Part shown: one piece after another, positions 22,435-30,618 of the stretch
Position numbering within the stretch: position 1 is the first letter of the stretch
Layout: each line of letters opens with the position of its first letter
Origin: Bryobacterales bacterium
GTDB lineage: Bacteria; Acidobacteriota; Terriglobia; Bryobacterales; Bryobacteraceae
Length of the DNA: 33,765 nt
Assembly: GCA_003163855.1 (NCBI GenBank)
Contig: PLRJ01000174.1
Coordinates: 1-33,765 of the forward strand
Direction: 5' to 3'
Position numbers and translations under genes: made by a program
The notes under the pieces: generated by a model
What the model was told of the DNA's origin: nothing
What the model saw: the letters and a program-made list of their open reading frames with translations, nothing else
Database searches by the model: none

Positions 22435-22935
22435 TTAATCTTCAGCCAGCTTTTCGATCTTCTGATCCCGCACTTTATCCAGCGCGCTGGCCAACAACTC
22501 CCGGCTGACCGGATGCCGCAAATCAGGCGCGATTTCAGCCAGCGGCTCCAATACAAAGCGCCGCTCCAGCATGCGCGGATGCGGAACGATTAAGCGCGGC
22601 ATAGCGATAACAGCATCGCCGAAGAGCAGAATGTCCAGATCAATCTTTCGCGGTCCGCGCGGAATGCTCGCGCCGCTGCGATCACGTCCCAGTTCCCGCT
22701 CGATGCGCAGCAACCTGGCCAATAGCTGCAACGGAAAATCGCGCGTGCGGCACTCGGCCACCATATTCAGGAACCAAGGCTGGTCCAGCACATCGCGCGG
22801 AGCCGTTTCATACAACGAAGACCGCTGAACAATCTCAACCTGCTCCGCCGCCAAAGCCGCCAGCGCGTTCTCGATATTCCCGCGCCTATCTCCGAGGTTC
22901 GAACCAAGCGCGATATAAACCGTCCGTTCGGACAT
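22435..22935 (-). CDS. folK: 6-hydroxymethyl-7,8-dihydropterin pyrophosphokinase
   Basis: This 166-residue HPPK transfers pyrophosphate from ATP to 6-hydroxymethyl-dihydropterin in folate synthesis. Signatures are VYIALGSNLGDRRGNIENAL, the SSLYETAPRDVLDQPWFLNMV pterin-binding stretch, LLRIERELGRDR, and the PRKIDLDILLFGD metal/ATP motif followed by PHPRMLERRFVLEPLAEIAP. Length is typical. The ATG overlaps the ruvB stop by one base (TGATG), so folK is translated as the third gene of the ruvA-ruvB-folK operon. No other folate gene is adjacent. Confidence 0.95.
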   Translation of the reverse strand: MSERTVYIALGSNLGDRRGNIENALAALAAEQVEIVQRSSLYETAPRDVLDQPWFLNMVAECRTRDFPLQLLARLLRIERELGRDRSGASIPRGPRKIDLDILLFGDAVIAMPRLIVPHPRMLERRFVLEPLAEIAPDLRHPVSRELLASALDKVRDQKIEKLAED

Positions 22936-23987
22936 CAGAACAGCGGGTTCTGGTCCGTGCCAAAACGCCGGCGCGCAATCTTGAAGTAATCGAACGCGCG
23001 CTGAGTGGCAACACGGCCGCGCGGCGTCCGGTCCAGAAAGCCAAGCTGCATCAGATACGGCTCATAAACTTCCTCAATCGTGTCCGACTGTTCATCTATC
23101 GACGCGGCAATCGTGCTCAATCCTACCGGACCGCCGCCATACTTTTCGCAAATGGTCAGCATAATCTTCTGATCCGTTTCGTCCAGACCATAGCAGTCCA
23201 CTTTCAGCAGATCGAGCGCCGCCTTCGCTACCTTCAGATCGATATGGCCGTCCGCACGCACCTGCGCATAGTCGCGCACGCGCCGCAACAGCCGGTTCGC
23301 AATGCGCGGTGTTCCGCGCCCGCGCCGCGCAATTTCGAGCGAGGCATCAGCAGTAATCGGCACGCCCAGCAGGCCGGCGGACCGCTCCACAATCTTGCCC
23401 AGCGTCGCTTCGTCATAAGGATCAAGCCGCAGAACAATGCCAAAGCGGCTGCGCAAAGGCGCGCTCAGCAGACCCTGGCGCGTGGTAGCGCCCACCACGG
23501 TAAAACGCGGCAGCGACATGGAGTGAGTGCGTGCCCCCGGCCCCGCGCCAATCAAAATGTCGAGCCGGAAATCCTCCAGCGCCGAGTAAAGCGTCTCCTC
23601 AATGTCAGGCAGCAGCCGGTGAATTTCGTCGATGAAGAACACCTGGTTCCGCGCCACGCTGGTCAGAATGCCGGTCAAATCCAGTTTCTTCTGCAGCACC
23701 GGACCCGCTGTCTGATCGAGCGGCACGCCCATCTCCTGGGCAATAATTCCCGCCAGCGTCGTCTTGCCTAAGCCTGGAGGCCCGCACAGCAGAACATGGT
23801 CCATCGCTTCGCCGCGCTTGCGCGCCGCTTCAATAGAAATGGCCAGTTGTTCGCGCACATGCGGCTGCCCGGCGAAATCGTCCAAACGCGTAGGTCGAAG
23901 GGCCGTTTCAAACTGGCGCTCCTCGTCATCGCCACTGGGCGAAACCATGCGTTGCGCGGGCATTTCGCTACCAAGTTTACTCGCCAT
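22935..23987 (-). CDS. ruvB: Holliday junction branch migration ATPase RuvB
   Basis: This 350-residue AAA+ hexameric motor drives branch migration with RuvA. Walker A is GPPGLGKT (about 69-76), Walker B is FFIDEIHRL, sensor 1 lies in TVVGATTRQGLLSAPLRSRFG, and the C-terminal winged helix contains DRTPRGRVATQRAFDYF. The N-terminus includes the typical LRPTRLDDFAGQ. It starts 3 bp after ruvA. ruvC is not in the window. Confidence 0.97.
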   Translation of the reverse strand: MASKLGSEMPAQRMVSPSGDDEERQFETALRPTRLDDFAGQPHVREQLAISIEAARKRGEAMDHVLLCGPPGLGKTTLAGIIAQEMGVPLDQTAGPVLQKKLDLTGILTSVARNQVFFIDEIHRLLPDIEETLYSALEDFRLDILIGAGPGARTHSMSLPRFTVVGATTRQGLLSAPLRSRFGIVLRLDPYDEATLGKIVERSAGLLGVPITADASLEIARRGRGTPRIANRLLRRVRDYAQVRADGHIDLKVAKAALDLLKVDCYGLDETDQKIMLTICEKYGGGPVGLSTIAASIDEQSDTIEEVYEPYLMQLGFLDRTPRGRVATQRAFDYFKIARRRFGTDQNPLF

Positions 23988-23990
23988 CGT

Positions 23991-24593
23991 CTACCGCACC
24001 AAGGCCAGCGCCGCTCGGAAGTAGGCTTCAAAACCGGCCGGCTGTCCTTTTTCTTTTACCTTGCGGATGGCTTCGTCCGCCGCCGGACGCGCGCATCCTA
24101 AATTCACCAGAGCCGACAGCACATCTTTATCCAAAGCGTTGTAATCAGGACCGTTCTCCGCAGCCGCCGCCGCTTTGCCCGCCACTTCAACGCCCGCCAG
24201 CTTGTCTTTCAACTCCAGCACCATACGTTCCGCCGTCTTTTTTCCCACGCCCGGTATGCGCACCAGCGCGGCGATATCAGACGAGCGAATGGCCGTGACA
24301 AGCCCCGCCGTCGGGAGTCCGGAAAGCACCGCCAGCGCCAATTTAGGTCCAATGCCGCTAACCGAAATCAGCCGTTCGAACAATGCTTTTTCTTCGGCGG
24401 TGGAGAAACCGAACAGTACAATGGCGTCCTCGCGGACGTGCGTGTGGATGCGCAGCGATGCCGTGGAGCCAATGTCGGCGAGCGCGCTATAGGTTGAGAT
24501 CGGAATCTGCACGTCGTAGCCGACGCCTCCCACGTCCAGCATGATCTGGTTTGGATGCTTCTCTAAAATAGTGCCGCTGAGATGGCCTATCAT
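23991..24593 (-). CDS. ruvA: Holliday junction DNA-binding protein RuvA
   Basis: This 200-residue protein has the OB-fold domain (about 1-62: MIGHLSGTILEKHPNQIMLD, HVREDAIVLFGF). A helix-hairpin-helix region follows (LISVSGIGPKLALAVLSG and LVRIPGVGKKTAERMVLELKDKL). After an Ala/acid linker comes domain III (about 150-200, DVLSALVNLGCARPAADEAI), which binds RuvB. It forms the tetramer that holds the four-way junction. It is the first gene of the ruvA-ruvB-folK operon and divergent from metK. Confidence 0.96.
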   Translation of the reverse strand: MIGHLSGTILEKHPNQIMLDVGGVGYDVQIPISTYSALADIGSTASLRIHTHVREDAIVLFGFSTAEEKALFERLISVSGIGPKLALAVLSGLPTAGLVTAIRSSDIAALVRIPGVGKKTAERMVLELKDKLAGVEVAGKAAAAAENGPDYNALDKDVLSALVNLGCARPAADEAIRKVKEKGQPAGFEAYFRAALALVR

Positions 24594-24791
24594 ACCCGCA
24601 GAAACTTCAGGCGTTCAAACACGAATACCATTATGTGTAACACCGACAGTTTTTCGCAGGCGACGAAACGGCTTGCGACTTGGTAAACTACGAAGGTTCC
24701 ATTTCGTCTTTCACTATTGGCCGCCTTTCATCCGGTAAACCTCCGGGTATACCAAACGGGCGCGTAGCTTAAGGAGTTCCATCCTCTTCAC
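24594..24791. promoter_or_regulatory. Divergent ruvA/metK control region
   Basis: This 198-bp gap must hold promoters in both directions. A hairpin TCGCAGGC-(9 nt)-GCTTGCGA (24654-24678, one G-U) is visible, and AAGGAG lies before the metK ATG. I see no match to the known SAM-I, SAM-II or SAH riboswitch cores, and no tRNA. Confidence 0.4.
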
Positions 24792-25946
24792 ATGAGTCAC
24801 ATCTTCACTTCTGAGTCCGTCACCGAAGGTCATCCGGATAAAATTGCGGATCAGGTTTCAGACGCCGTTCTCGACGCCGTTCTTAAAGACGACCCCACCG
24901 GACGCGTCGCGTGCGAAACGCTGGTAACCACTGGGATCTGCATCGTCGCTGGCGAAATTACCACCAAGACCTATGTCGATGTGCCGCGGCTGGTCCGCAG
25001 CGTCATCAACGAGATCGGCTACAACAACGCCCACTACGGTTTCGACGGCAATACCTGCGCCGTGGTCAACATGATTCAAGCCCAGTCACCCGACATCGCC
25101 ATGGGCGTAGATACGGGCGGTGCCGGCGACCAGGGCCTAATGTTTGGCTTCGCCTGCGACGAAACGCCGGAGTTGATGCCGCTGCCTATTTCGCTGGCGC
25201 ACAAGTTGGTGCAAAGGCTGAGCGAATCGCGCCGTTCCAAGGAATTAAGCTATCTGCGGCCCGATGGCAAAAGCCAGGTAAGTGTTGAGTATGTAGACGA
25301 CAAACCGAAGCGCATCGACGCCGTGGTCATCTCGATTCAGCACGACGACGATGTCTCGACCGAACAGTTGCGCGCTGATGTAAAGAAGTTGATTATCGAT
25401 GCCGTTATTCCTTCAGGCATGGTTGATTCGCAAACCAAATTTCATATCAATCCCACCGGACGTTTCGTCATCGGCGGTCCGCACGGCGACACTGGTTTAA
25501 CTGGCCGCAAAATTATTGTCGACACCTACGGCGGCATGGGCCGTCATGGCGGCGGCGCGTTCTCGGGTAAGGATCCGACAAAGGTCGATCGCTCGGCTTG
25601 CTACATGGCGCGCTATGTGGCCAAGAATATTGTGGCCGCAGGGCTCGCCAGCCGCGTTGAAGTGCAGTTGGCCTATGCCATTGGCGTGGCTGAACCGGTC
25701 AGCGTTATGGTTAACACGTTCGGCACCGGTAAGGTCGCAGACCAGCGCCTGTCTGAAATCGTTCGTGATACTTTCTCGCTTACGCCAGCCGGTATGATCA
25801 AGAGCCTGAATTTGCGCCGTCCCGTGTATCAGCAGACGGCTGCGTTTGGACATTTTGGCAGAACCGGCGACGGCTTCACCTGGGAGGCTGCCGACAAAGC
25901 AGCTGTTTTGGCGGAGGCCGCTCATCTAACTGCCGCGGCTGTTTAG
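24792..25946 (+). CDS. metK: S-adenosylmethionine synthetase
   Basis: This 384-residue cytoplasmic enzyme makes SAM from methionine and ATP. Signatures are [20 protein letters not shown] (ATP and metal site), [18 protein letters not shown], the P-loop-like [20 protein letters not shown] with [11 protein letters not shown], and [20 protein letters not shown]. The usual GGYARHGGG reads GGMGRHGGG, a conservative variant. Length is normal. It is followed after 51 bp by the ahcY-like gene, which would process the by-product of SAM-dependent methylation. Confidence 0.97.
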   Translation: MSHIFTSESVTEGHPDKIADQVSDAVLDAVLKDDPTGRVACETLVTTGICIVAGEITTKTYVDVPRLVRSVINEIGYNNAHYGFDGNTCAVVNMIQAQSPDIAMGVDTGGAGDQGLMFGFACDETPELMPLPISLAHKLVQRLSESRRSKELSYLRPDGKSQVSVEYVDDKPKRIDAVVISIQHDDDVSTEQLRADVKKLIIDAVIPSGMVDSQTKFHINPTGRFVIGGPHGDTGLTGRKIIVDTYGGMGRHGGGAFSGKDPTKVDRSACYMARYVAKNIVAAGLASRVEVQLAYAIGVAEPVSVMVNTFGTGKVADQRLSEIVRDTFSLTPAGMIKSLNLRRPVYQQTAAFGHFGRTGDGFTWEAADKAAVLAEAAHLTAAAV

Positions 25947-25997
25947 GCAGACACTTTGAATCCAGTCACCATCGCCGTTTCGGGGGGAGCGACGGTT

Positions 25998-27278
25998 ATG
26001 TCAACGCAAATCGCTAATGCCGTGCCATTCGACGTCAAAGATCTGGCGCTTGCAGAGCACGGCAAAAGGCGCATCGAATGGGCGTTCCAATCGATGCCCA
26101 TCTTGCAGGGAGTGCGCAAACACTTCATCAAAATGCAGCCGTTCGCGAACCTGCGCGTTGCCGCTTGCCTGCATGTGACTCCGGAAACAGCCAATCTGAT
26201 GATTACGCTGCGCGATGGTGGCGCGCACATCCTGTTATGCGCCGCCAGCCCTCACTCTACCCACGACGACGTGGCTGCGTGTCTGGCCAAAGATTACTCC
26301 CTCCCTATTTACGGGATTCGCGGCGAAAGCGGAGCTTATTTTTCAGCCCATATCGATGCGGCTGTAGCCCACGCACCGCAAATTGTCATCGACGACGGCT
26401 GCCATTTGATTTCGGCGTTGCACGAACGAAATCCGGCCTGGTTGGCGGACGTGCTCGGAGCCACCGAAGAATCTCCAGTCTCCGCCATTCGGCTGCGCGT
26501 GGCCGCCAAAGAAGGTTTGTTGCGTTTTCCCGTTGTCGCGGTAAGCGAATCGAACACCAAGCGCGTTTTCGATAGCCGTTATGGCGCCGGACAGAGTACG
26601 CTCGATGCCATTGTTCGCACCACGGGACATCTAATAGCGGGTACAACGCTGGTTATTGCCGGTTTTGGCGCGTGCGGCCGTGGTATCGCTATGCGTGCTC
26701 GCGGTCTGGGTGCCAGCGTCATTGTGACGGAAGTGGATCCGGTGCGAGCGCTCGAAGCTTTGATGGACGGCTATCGCGTTCTATCGATGTCGGAAGCTGC
26801 CACCCTCGGCGATATATTTATCACCGTTTCCGGCAATAAGAACGTGATTGGCCGCGAGCATTTCGAGAAGTTCAAGAACAGTGCGATTCTTTGCAATGCC
26901 GGTCATTCCAAGGCCGAAATCGATACCGAAGGACTCGCCTCCGCCGCTTATTCTCGCCGCGTGGTACGCGATTTTGTCGAGGAGTTCTCCATGCGCGACG
27001 GCCGTAAGATCTACCTGTTAGCCGACGGCCGCCCCGTCAACATGGTGGCCGGTGAAGGCCAACCCGCCGGTGTAATGGATGTTTCCTTTGCCAATCACGC
27101 CCTGGTTGCGGAATACTTAGTGAAGGAAGGCGCGTCGCTTCAAAAGGCCGTTTACCCGGTGAGTCCGGAGATGGATCATCAGGTAGCTAAACTGAAACTG
27201 GAAGCGATGAGCGTCAAAATCGACCGTCTTACGGTCGCGCAAGAGCAATATCTGGCGAATTGGGCTGAAACCGCCTAA
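25998..27278 (+). CDS. ahcY: Divergent short-type S-adenosylhomocysteine hydrolase-like protein
   Basis: This 426-residue NAD-dependent enzyme is of the short archaeal/Thermotoga type: it lacks the C-terminal Lys-Tyr tail, ends KIDRLTVAQEQYLANW, and has the Rossmann motif GFGACGRGIAMRARGLGA. Retained residues, by alignment to human SAHH numbering, are His59 (H55), Asp133 (D131), Glu158 (E156), Lys188 (K186), Asp192 (D190) and His303 (H301). Changed residues include Ser183 (N181), Ser193 (N191), Gln355 (H353), Ser159 (T157), His136 (D134), and SPHSTH in place of NPLSTQ. The start is ATG 25998 with GGGGGAG upstream; a TTG at 25956 is in frame but poorer. The fold is certain, but the substrate may not be SAH. 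Confidence 0.83.
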   Translation: MSTQIANAVPFDVKDLALAEHGKRRIEWAFQSMPILQGVRKHFIKMQPFANLRVAACLHVTPETANLMITLRDGGAHILLCAASPHSTHDDVAACLAKDYSLPIYGIRGESGAYFSAHIDAAVAHAPQIVIDDGCHLISALHERNPAWLADVLGATEESPVSAIRLRVAAKEGLLRFPVVAVSESNTKRVFDSRYGAGQSTLDAIVRTTGHLIAGTTLVIAGFGACGRGIAMRARGLGASVIVTEVDPVRALEALMDGYRVLSMSEAATLGDIFITVSGNKNVIGREHFEKFKNSAILCNAGHSKAEIDTEGLASAAYSRRVVRDFVEEFSMRDGRKIYLLADGRPVNMVAGEGQPAGVMDVSFANHALVAEYLVKEGASLQKAVYPVSPEMDHQVAKLKLEAMSVKIDRLTVAQEQYLANWAETA

Positions 27279-27329
27279 GTCCCGCGTCGCTCGACCAATT
27301 TGAAGAGAGTAAGTTTTTAGAGAGTAGAA

Positions 27330-28586
27330 GTGTCAACAGCCGCAGATTGCAAGCGCTCGGTCGAAATCGAGATTCCGCTTGAAGAAGTAGAGAAAACTAA
27401 AGAGCGAGTGACCAGTTCCCTGCGCCAGCGCGTAAAACTGCCTGGATTCCGTCCAGGCAAAGCGCCGCTCAACATGATTCAGTCGCGCTTTGAAAGCGAC
27501 ATCCGCCACGAAGTGCTGGACTTGCTGTTGCCGCAGGCCTTCCGCGACAAGATGGACAAGGACCACGTGAAGGTGGTGGGCCAGCCCAACATAACAGACC
27601 TGACGTTCGAACCCGGCCAGCCCATCCGTTTCAAAGCCGCGTTCGAAGTTGCGCCGGAGTTTGAGCTTGCCGAGTATCGCGGCCTGCCGGCGAAATACGA
27701 AGAGCCGGTGGTGACGGATGAGGAACTGGACAAGCGCCTTGAATCCATGCGCGAAAGCAAAGCCGAATACGTCAACCTCGATCCGCGCCCCTTGGAAGCG
27801 AGCGACTTTGTGCTGGTTCACTTGAAGTCGCTGCATGGCCTGGCGGAAGCGATAGACCAGGACGTCCAGATTCAAGTCTCCGGCGAAGATACGCTGCCGG
27901 CTTTCAATGAGGCTCTGCTGGGCATGCAACCTGAAGAGAGCAAAGAGGTTGACGTAACGTATCCGGACGACTACGGGCAGGAGAACCTGGCTGGCAAAAC
28001 CGTTAAGTTCGAATTGACCGTAAAGACAGTTCGCAAGAAGGAACTGCCTGCTTTGGACGATGAGTTTGCCGCCGATCTAGGCGATTTCAAAACTCTGGAC
28101 GAGTTGAAGGATGCTGTGCGCAAAGCGATCTTTGCGGAGAAACAGTATGCTGCTTCACAGGCCGCCAAGGAAGAGATCATCGACCACCTGGTGGAGCAAA
28201 ATCCGTTCCCGGTGCCGGAAACCTACGTAGACCGCCAGATTGAAAATCAAGTTAAAATGCAGCTTCGCGACCTTGCCGGCCGCGGCGTTGACCCCAGTTC
28301 CATCAAGCTGGATTGGGCGAAACTTAAGGCCAACCAGACCGAGAAGGCGACTCGCAACGTGCGCGCCTCTTTGTTGCTGGAGAAGATTGCCGACAAAGAA
28401 GGCATTGCCGCGACGAAAGACGAAGTCGATGCCGAATTACAGCGGATTGCACGCCAGGAGCGCGAGGCGGTGGCCGTTACTCGCGCCCGCTTGGATAAAG
28501 ACGGCACCATTGCCCGCATTGCTGGTCATATTCAAACCGAAAAGACGCTGCAGTTCCTGTTTGAGCAAGCCCAGAAACACGCGTAG
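27330..28586 (+). CDS. tig: Trigger factor
   Basis: This 418-residue ribosome-bound chaperone has the N-terminal domain with signature LPGFRPGKAPLNMI, a central FKBP-like PPIase domain (about 148-240, with FVLVHLKSLHGLA and LLGMQPEESKEVDVTYPDDY), and a helical C-terminal domain (about 245-415, PALDDEFAADLGDFKTLDELK). The start is GTG, supported by AGAGAGTAGAA. The usual order in many bacteria is tig-clpP-clpX-lon; here tig is followed by convergent accessory genes instead of clpP. Confidence 0.94.
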   Translation: MSTAADCKRSVEIEIPLEEVEKTKERVTSSLRQRVKLPGFRPGKAPLNMIQSRFESDIRHEVLDLLLPQAFRDKMDKDHVKVVGQPNITDLTFEPGQPIRFKAAFEVAPEFELAEYRGLPAKYEEPVVTDEELDKRLESMRESKAEYVNLDPRPLEASDFVLVHLKSLHGLAEAIDQDVQIQVSGEDTLPAFNEALLGMQPEESKEVDVTYPDDYGQENLAGKTVKFELTVKTVRKKELPALDDEFAADLGDFKTLDELKDAVRKAIFAEKQYAASQAAKEEIIDHLVEQNPFPVPETYVDRQIENQVKMQLRDLAGRGVDPSSIKLDWAKLKANQTEKATRNVRASLLLEKIADKEGIAATKDEVDAELQRIARQEREAVAVTRARLDKDGTIARIAGHIQTEKTLQFLFEQAQKHA

Positions 28587-28646
28587 CCAGCAAGAGTACG
28601 GATCGGCCCTAACTAACTTCTCGATGCCGCTCAGCTTCACGGGTTG

Positions 28647-29042
28647 CTACTGCTCCTCTTCCCTCAAAAGGGCGGTTCGGACGAGCAGTCGGTCTTCCTT
28701 ATTCATACCCAGCACGGAGACCGTCGCTCGTCCTATAGCGGTTATCCCCAAGATGCGCGCTCCGTCTGACTCGAAATGCTCTTCCCAGATATCCGTTCGC
28801 GGATTGAACAAGCGAATTGTCTGACCGGTTTCGGCGTCGAAGCCGGCAATATTGGGACCCTTGTGCCGGTTGCAGTGAGTGCAAGCTAACGCTAGGTTGC
28901 TTGCGCTCGTTTCGCCCCCGTGCTTTTCAGCTCGAACGTGATCGATTTGAAAGGGCAAAGGGAAGGCAGACTGAGGTAGGCAACAATACTCGCAGCGATA
29001 GCCCGCTCGCTCCCGGACGATCCGGGCAAGGGCCCGGTTCAC
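28647..29042 (-). CDS. HNH endonuclease
   Basis: This 131-residue protein has an HNH domain with zinc-ribbon cysteines Cys17 and Cys20 (YRCEYCCLP), the catalytic Asp34-His35 (FQIDHVRAEKHGG), Asn49 in SNLALACTHCNRHKG, and Cys54/Cys57. A C-terminal region with TGQTIRLFNPRTDIWEEHF is typical of a widespread small HNH subfamily. It should nick or cleave DNA, but its biological target is unknown. The start is GTG and overlaps the upstream small gene by 4 bases. It converges on tig. Confidence 0.88.
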   Translation of the reverse strand: MNRALARIVRERAGYRCEYCCLPQSAFPLPFQIDHVRAEKHGGETSASNLALACTHCNRHKGPNIAGFDAETGQTIRLFNPRTDIWEEHFESDGARILGITAIGRATVSVLGMNKEDRLLVRTALLREEEQ

Positions 29043-29329
29043 TGCTGGCTGACAGGAGGTTGTTTTAAAACTCGGCGCGCTTTGGATTGCCAGACCGCCA
29101 CGAGGCTCCCAACATGCAGGTACCCATCGAGTTCCTGACTCTCAGCTTCGGTGAGCGAACCAGCCCGCGCTTTGGCCGATAGCTCATCGACGCGGTCTTC
29201 GTCGGCCGGCGGCAGCTTCATCGAAAGCAGGTAGCGGGCTGCTTCCGGAGTGAGATCCCGTTCCTCGGATTCTAATATGCGAGCGAGGATGGCCGATTCG
29301 GTGTTTGGGGTAAGAACCTGTGAACTCAT
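29039..29329 (-). CDS. Small partner protein of the HNH nuclease, function unknown
   Basis: This is a 96-residue, acidic, helical protein: NTESAILARILESEERDLTP, EAARYLLSMKLPPADEDRVD, AGSLTEAESQELDGYLHVGS, then VWQSKARRVLK. There is no known catalytic motif. I chose ATG 29329, which has GGAAG six bases upstream, over an in-frame start 60 bases earlier without one. The stop overlaps the HNH start (GTGA), so the two are translated together. I know similar small genes beside HNH genes in other bacteria; whether it regulates or inhibits the nuclease is open. Confidence 0.75.
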   Translation of the reverse strand: MSSQVLTPNTESAILARILESEERDLTPEAARYLLSMKLPPADEDRVDELSAKARAGSLTEAESQELDGYLHVGSLVAVWQSKARRVLKQPPVSQQ

Positions 29330-29360
29330 ACTTTTCTTCCCTATCATCCCTGATTTCGGC

Positions 29361-29389
29361 TTGATAAGAAATCCTCTTAATCTCCTCAA
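29361..29389 (-). promoter_or_regulatory. Candidate promoter of the HNH pair
   Basis: On the minus strand TTGAGG (29384-29389), a 17-bp spacer and TATCAA (29361-29366) resemble -35 and -10 boxes (4/6 each), and would give a leader of about 25 nt before ATG 29329. Confidence 0.35.
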
Positions 29390-29468
29390 GCGAAATTTTG
29401 TCTACGGGTTTCCGGGGGGTCCGGAGGTTTCCGGGTGGCCTGCGTCAGCATCCGAGTCACTCGAATAA

Positions 29469-29677
29469 CACTTCGGGAAGCACGGTGCCGAGGTCGGCGC
29501 AGAGTCACGGGATCAATACGTGAACAAGGCGGTTGAGTTTTCCAGGAATCTACGAGGAGCGGATAGGTCCGAAGTCACGGGGTTCACCGAGGGTGTTGTC
29601 AGGTACAGGAAGAACGGAAGGTACATCGACATTGCGCCGGACAAGCGTATATGTCATTCGGTTCATTGGACGAGTGA
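29469..29677 (+). pseudogene. Orphan polymorphic-toxin C-terminal domain, frameshifted
   Basis: From 29469 the plus strand reads HFGKHGAEVGAESRDQYVNK, then AVEFSRNLRGADRSEVTGFT, then EGVVRYRKNGRYIDIAPDKR. This is the pattern of small RNase-like toxin tails found at the C-termini of Rhs, CdiA and related proteins. After Arg the frame is lost, but the +2 frame from 29651 gives the expected ending MSFGSLDE and a TGA at 29675-29677, so one base seems deleted near 29649-29651. A TAA (29466-29468) lies just before the domain and no delivery module is attached. An immunity-like gene follows 46 bp later. The call rests on remembered motif patterns. Confidence 0.55.
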
Positions 29678-29723
29678 GAGTCCCGCGCTTTTGGACGGCG
29701 TTAGTCGCCGTTGAGAACTAGTT

Positions 29724-30164
29724 ATGATCGATTTCTCTATTAGGAACGCTGACGGTGCGCCGAGCGGGCTCTACATGAGTCTCCTGCCCGGCGTTTACCG
29801 GAAACATGAGAGCTGTGGCGGAATGATTGTGGTTGGTGAGGGCGCCTTCGGGTTCTTAGAACCATCCATAGCAAAGGTCTCAGCGGAATACTCGAGGCCG
29901 TACAGTCACTGGGGTGTCACTGCACTACGACGTGAGGAATGGGCGCTGGTTCTGGTTGAGTGGGGAGCGCTTGAAACCTCGTTGACGGGCGGGGCAAGCG
30001 ATCGCGTGGCGGGACTGCGGTTCATCACCCGTGATCTGGAGAATGAGTTCTTACAAGAAGCCGATTTGAACTATATTCGGTTGGCAGATTTCATTCGAGA
30101 GATAAGTCTTTGGCTGCTTACGACTTTGGAAAATCACGACGTGGTGTCAGTTCTCGGTATCTGA
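29724..30164 (+). CDS. Hypothetical protein, candidate immunity protein
   Basis: This is a 146-residue soluble protein with no signal peptide. Seen are FSIRNADGAPSGLYMSLLPG, a tryptophan-rich middle (YSHWGVTALRREEWALVLVE, then WGALETSLTGG), a LRFITRDLENEFLQEADLNY segment, and a hydrophobic C-terminal helix REISLWLLTTLENHDVV. I do not recognise a family. Small, acidic, Trp-containing proteins directly after a toxin C-terminal domain are usually its immunity proteins, so that role is inferred from position. The frame is intact while the toxin is broken, a common state of orphan cassettes. Confidence 0.6.
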   Translation: MIDFSIRNADGAPSGLYMSLLPGVYRKHESCGGMIVVGEGAFGFLEPSIAKVSAEYSRPYSHWGVTALRREEWALVLVEWGALETSLTGGASDRVAGLRFITRDLENEFLQEADLNYIRLADFIREISLWLLTTLENHDVVSVLGI

Positions 30165-30618
30165 GTTCCAACGTAAGTGTCGCACTGCACTTAAATCGTG
30201 GATTCTCGCCCTGTGGAAACAGGGGGAAACAGGGGGACGCCTGACCAGTATCCTGCCGCGCCCACCCACCTCAACCAGACTGCGGAGTAGGCTAAATAGG
30301 AACAGACGCCCTTTCCGAAGACCTACAATAACGGCAATGGAAGTCCATGCTGGTTCTCTTTTAGCCGCAGGTCTTCTTGAGCCGCGAAGCGAAAAATCGC
30401 GTCCTGGCCATCAGCTTTCTACCGTCGCCCTTTATCCGGGCATCGGCTTCGTTAACTCCAACACGGCGACTGGCTTGCGCGTTTGTTTGTACGACTATGG
30501 CAGAAGGTCTCGCGCTACCTGCAAAGAACGCGATCCCGAATCGGGGCTCGATTGCCTTGGCGCCAGATAATACGGCCGTGTCCGGCACGGAACCATTGTT
30601 CGAATTGATGAGCGTAAG
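30165..30618. other. Gene-poor stretch with a 10-bp tandem repeat
   Basis: No convincing gene is seen. GGAAACAGGG occurs twice in tandem (30215-30234), followed by GGACGCCTGACC, slightly like the GGGGACACGCCTG arm of the structured repeats. Three weak open frames overlap at 30337-30625 (two plus, one minus); none has a recognisable domain, so none is annotated. This may be decayed accessory DNA. Confidence 0.5.

Noticed and set aside
24594-24791. SAM-I or SAH riboswitch before metK
   Set aside because: None of the conserved core sequences could be found by eye.
25956-25997. TTG start for the ahcY-like gene
   Set aside because: The ATG at 25998 has a clear GGGGGAG at proper spacing and gives a normal N-terminus.
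29520-29714. GTG-started 64-codon gene
   Set aside because: It is the inner part of the toxin domain that begins at 29469; the last 20 or so codons lie after the frameshift and do not fit the domain.
30361-30588. 75-codon minus-strand frame and two plus-strand frames in the same stretch
   Set aside because: Three frames overlap, none has a domain, a good start or a convincing ribosome-binding site.
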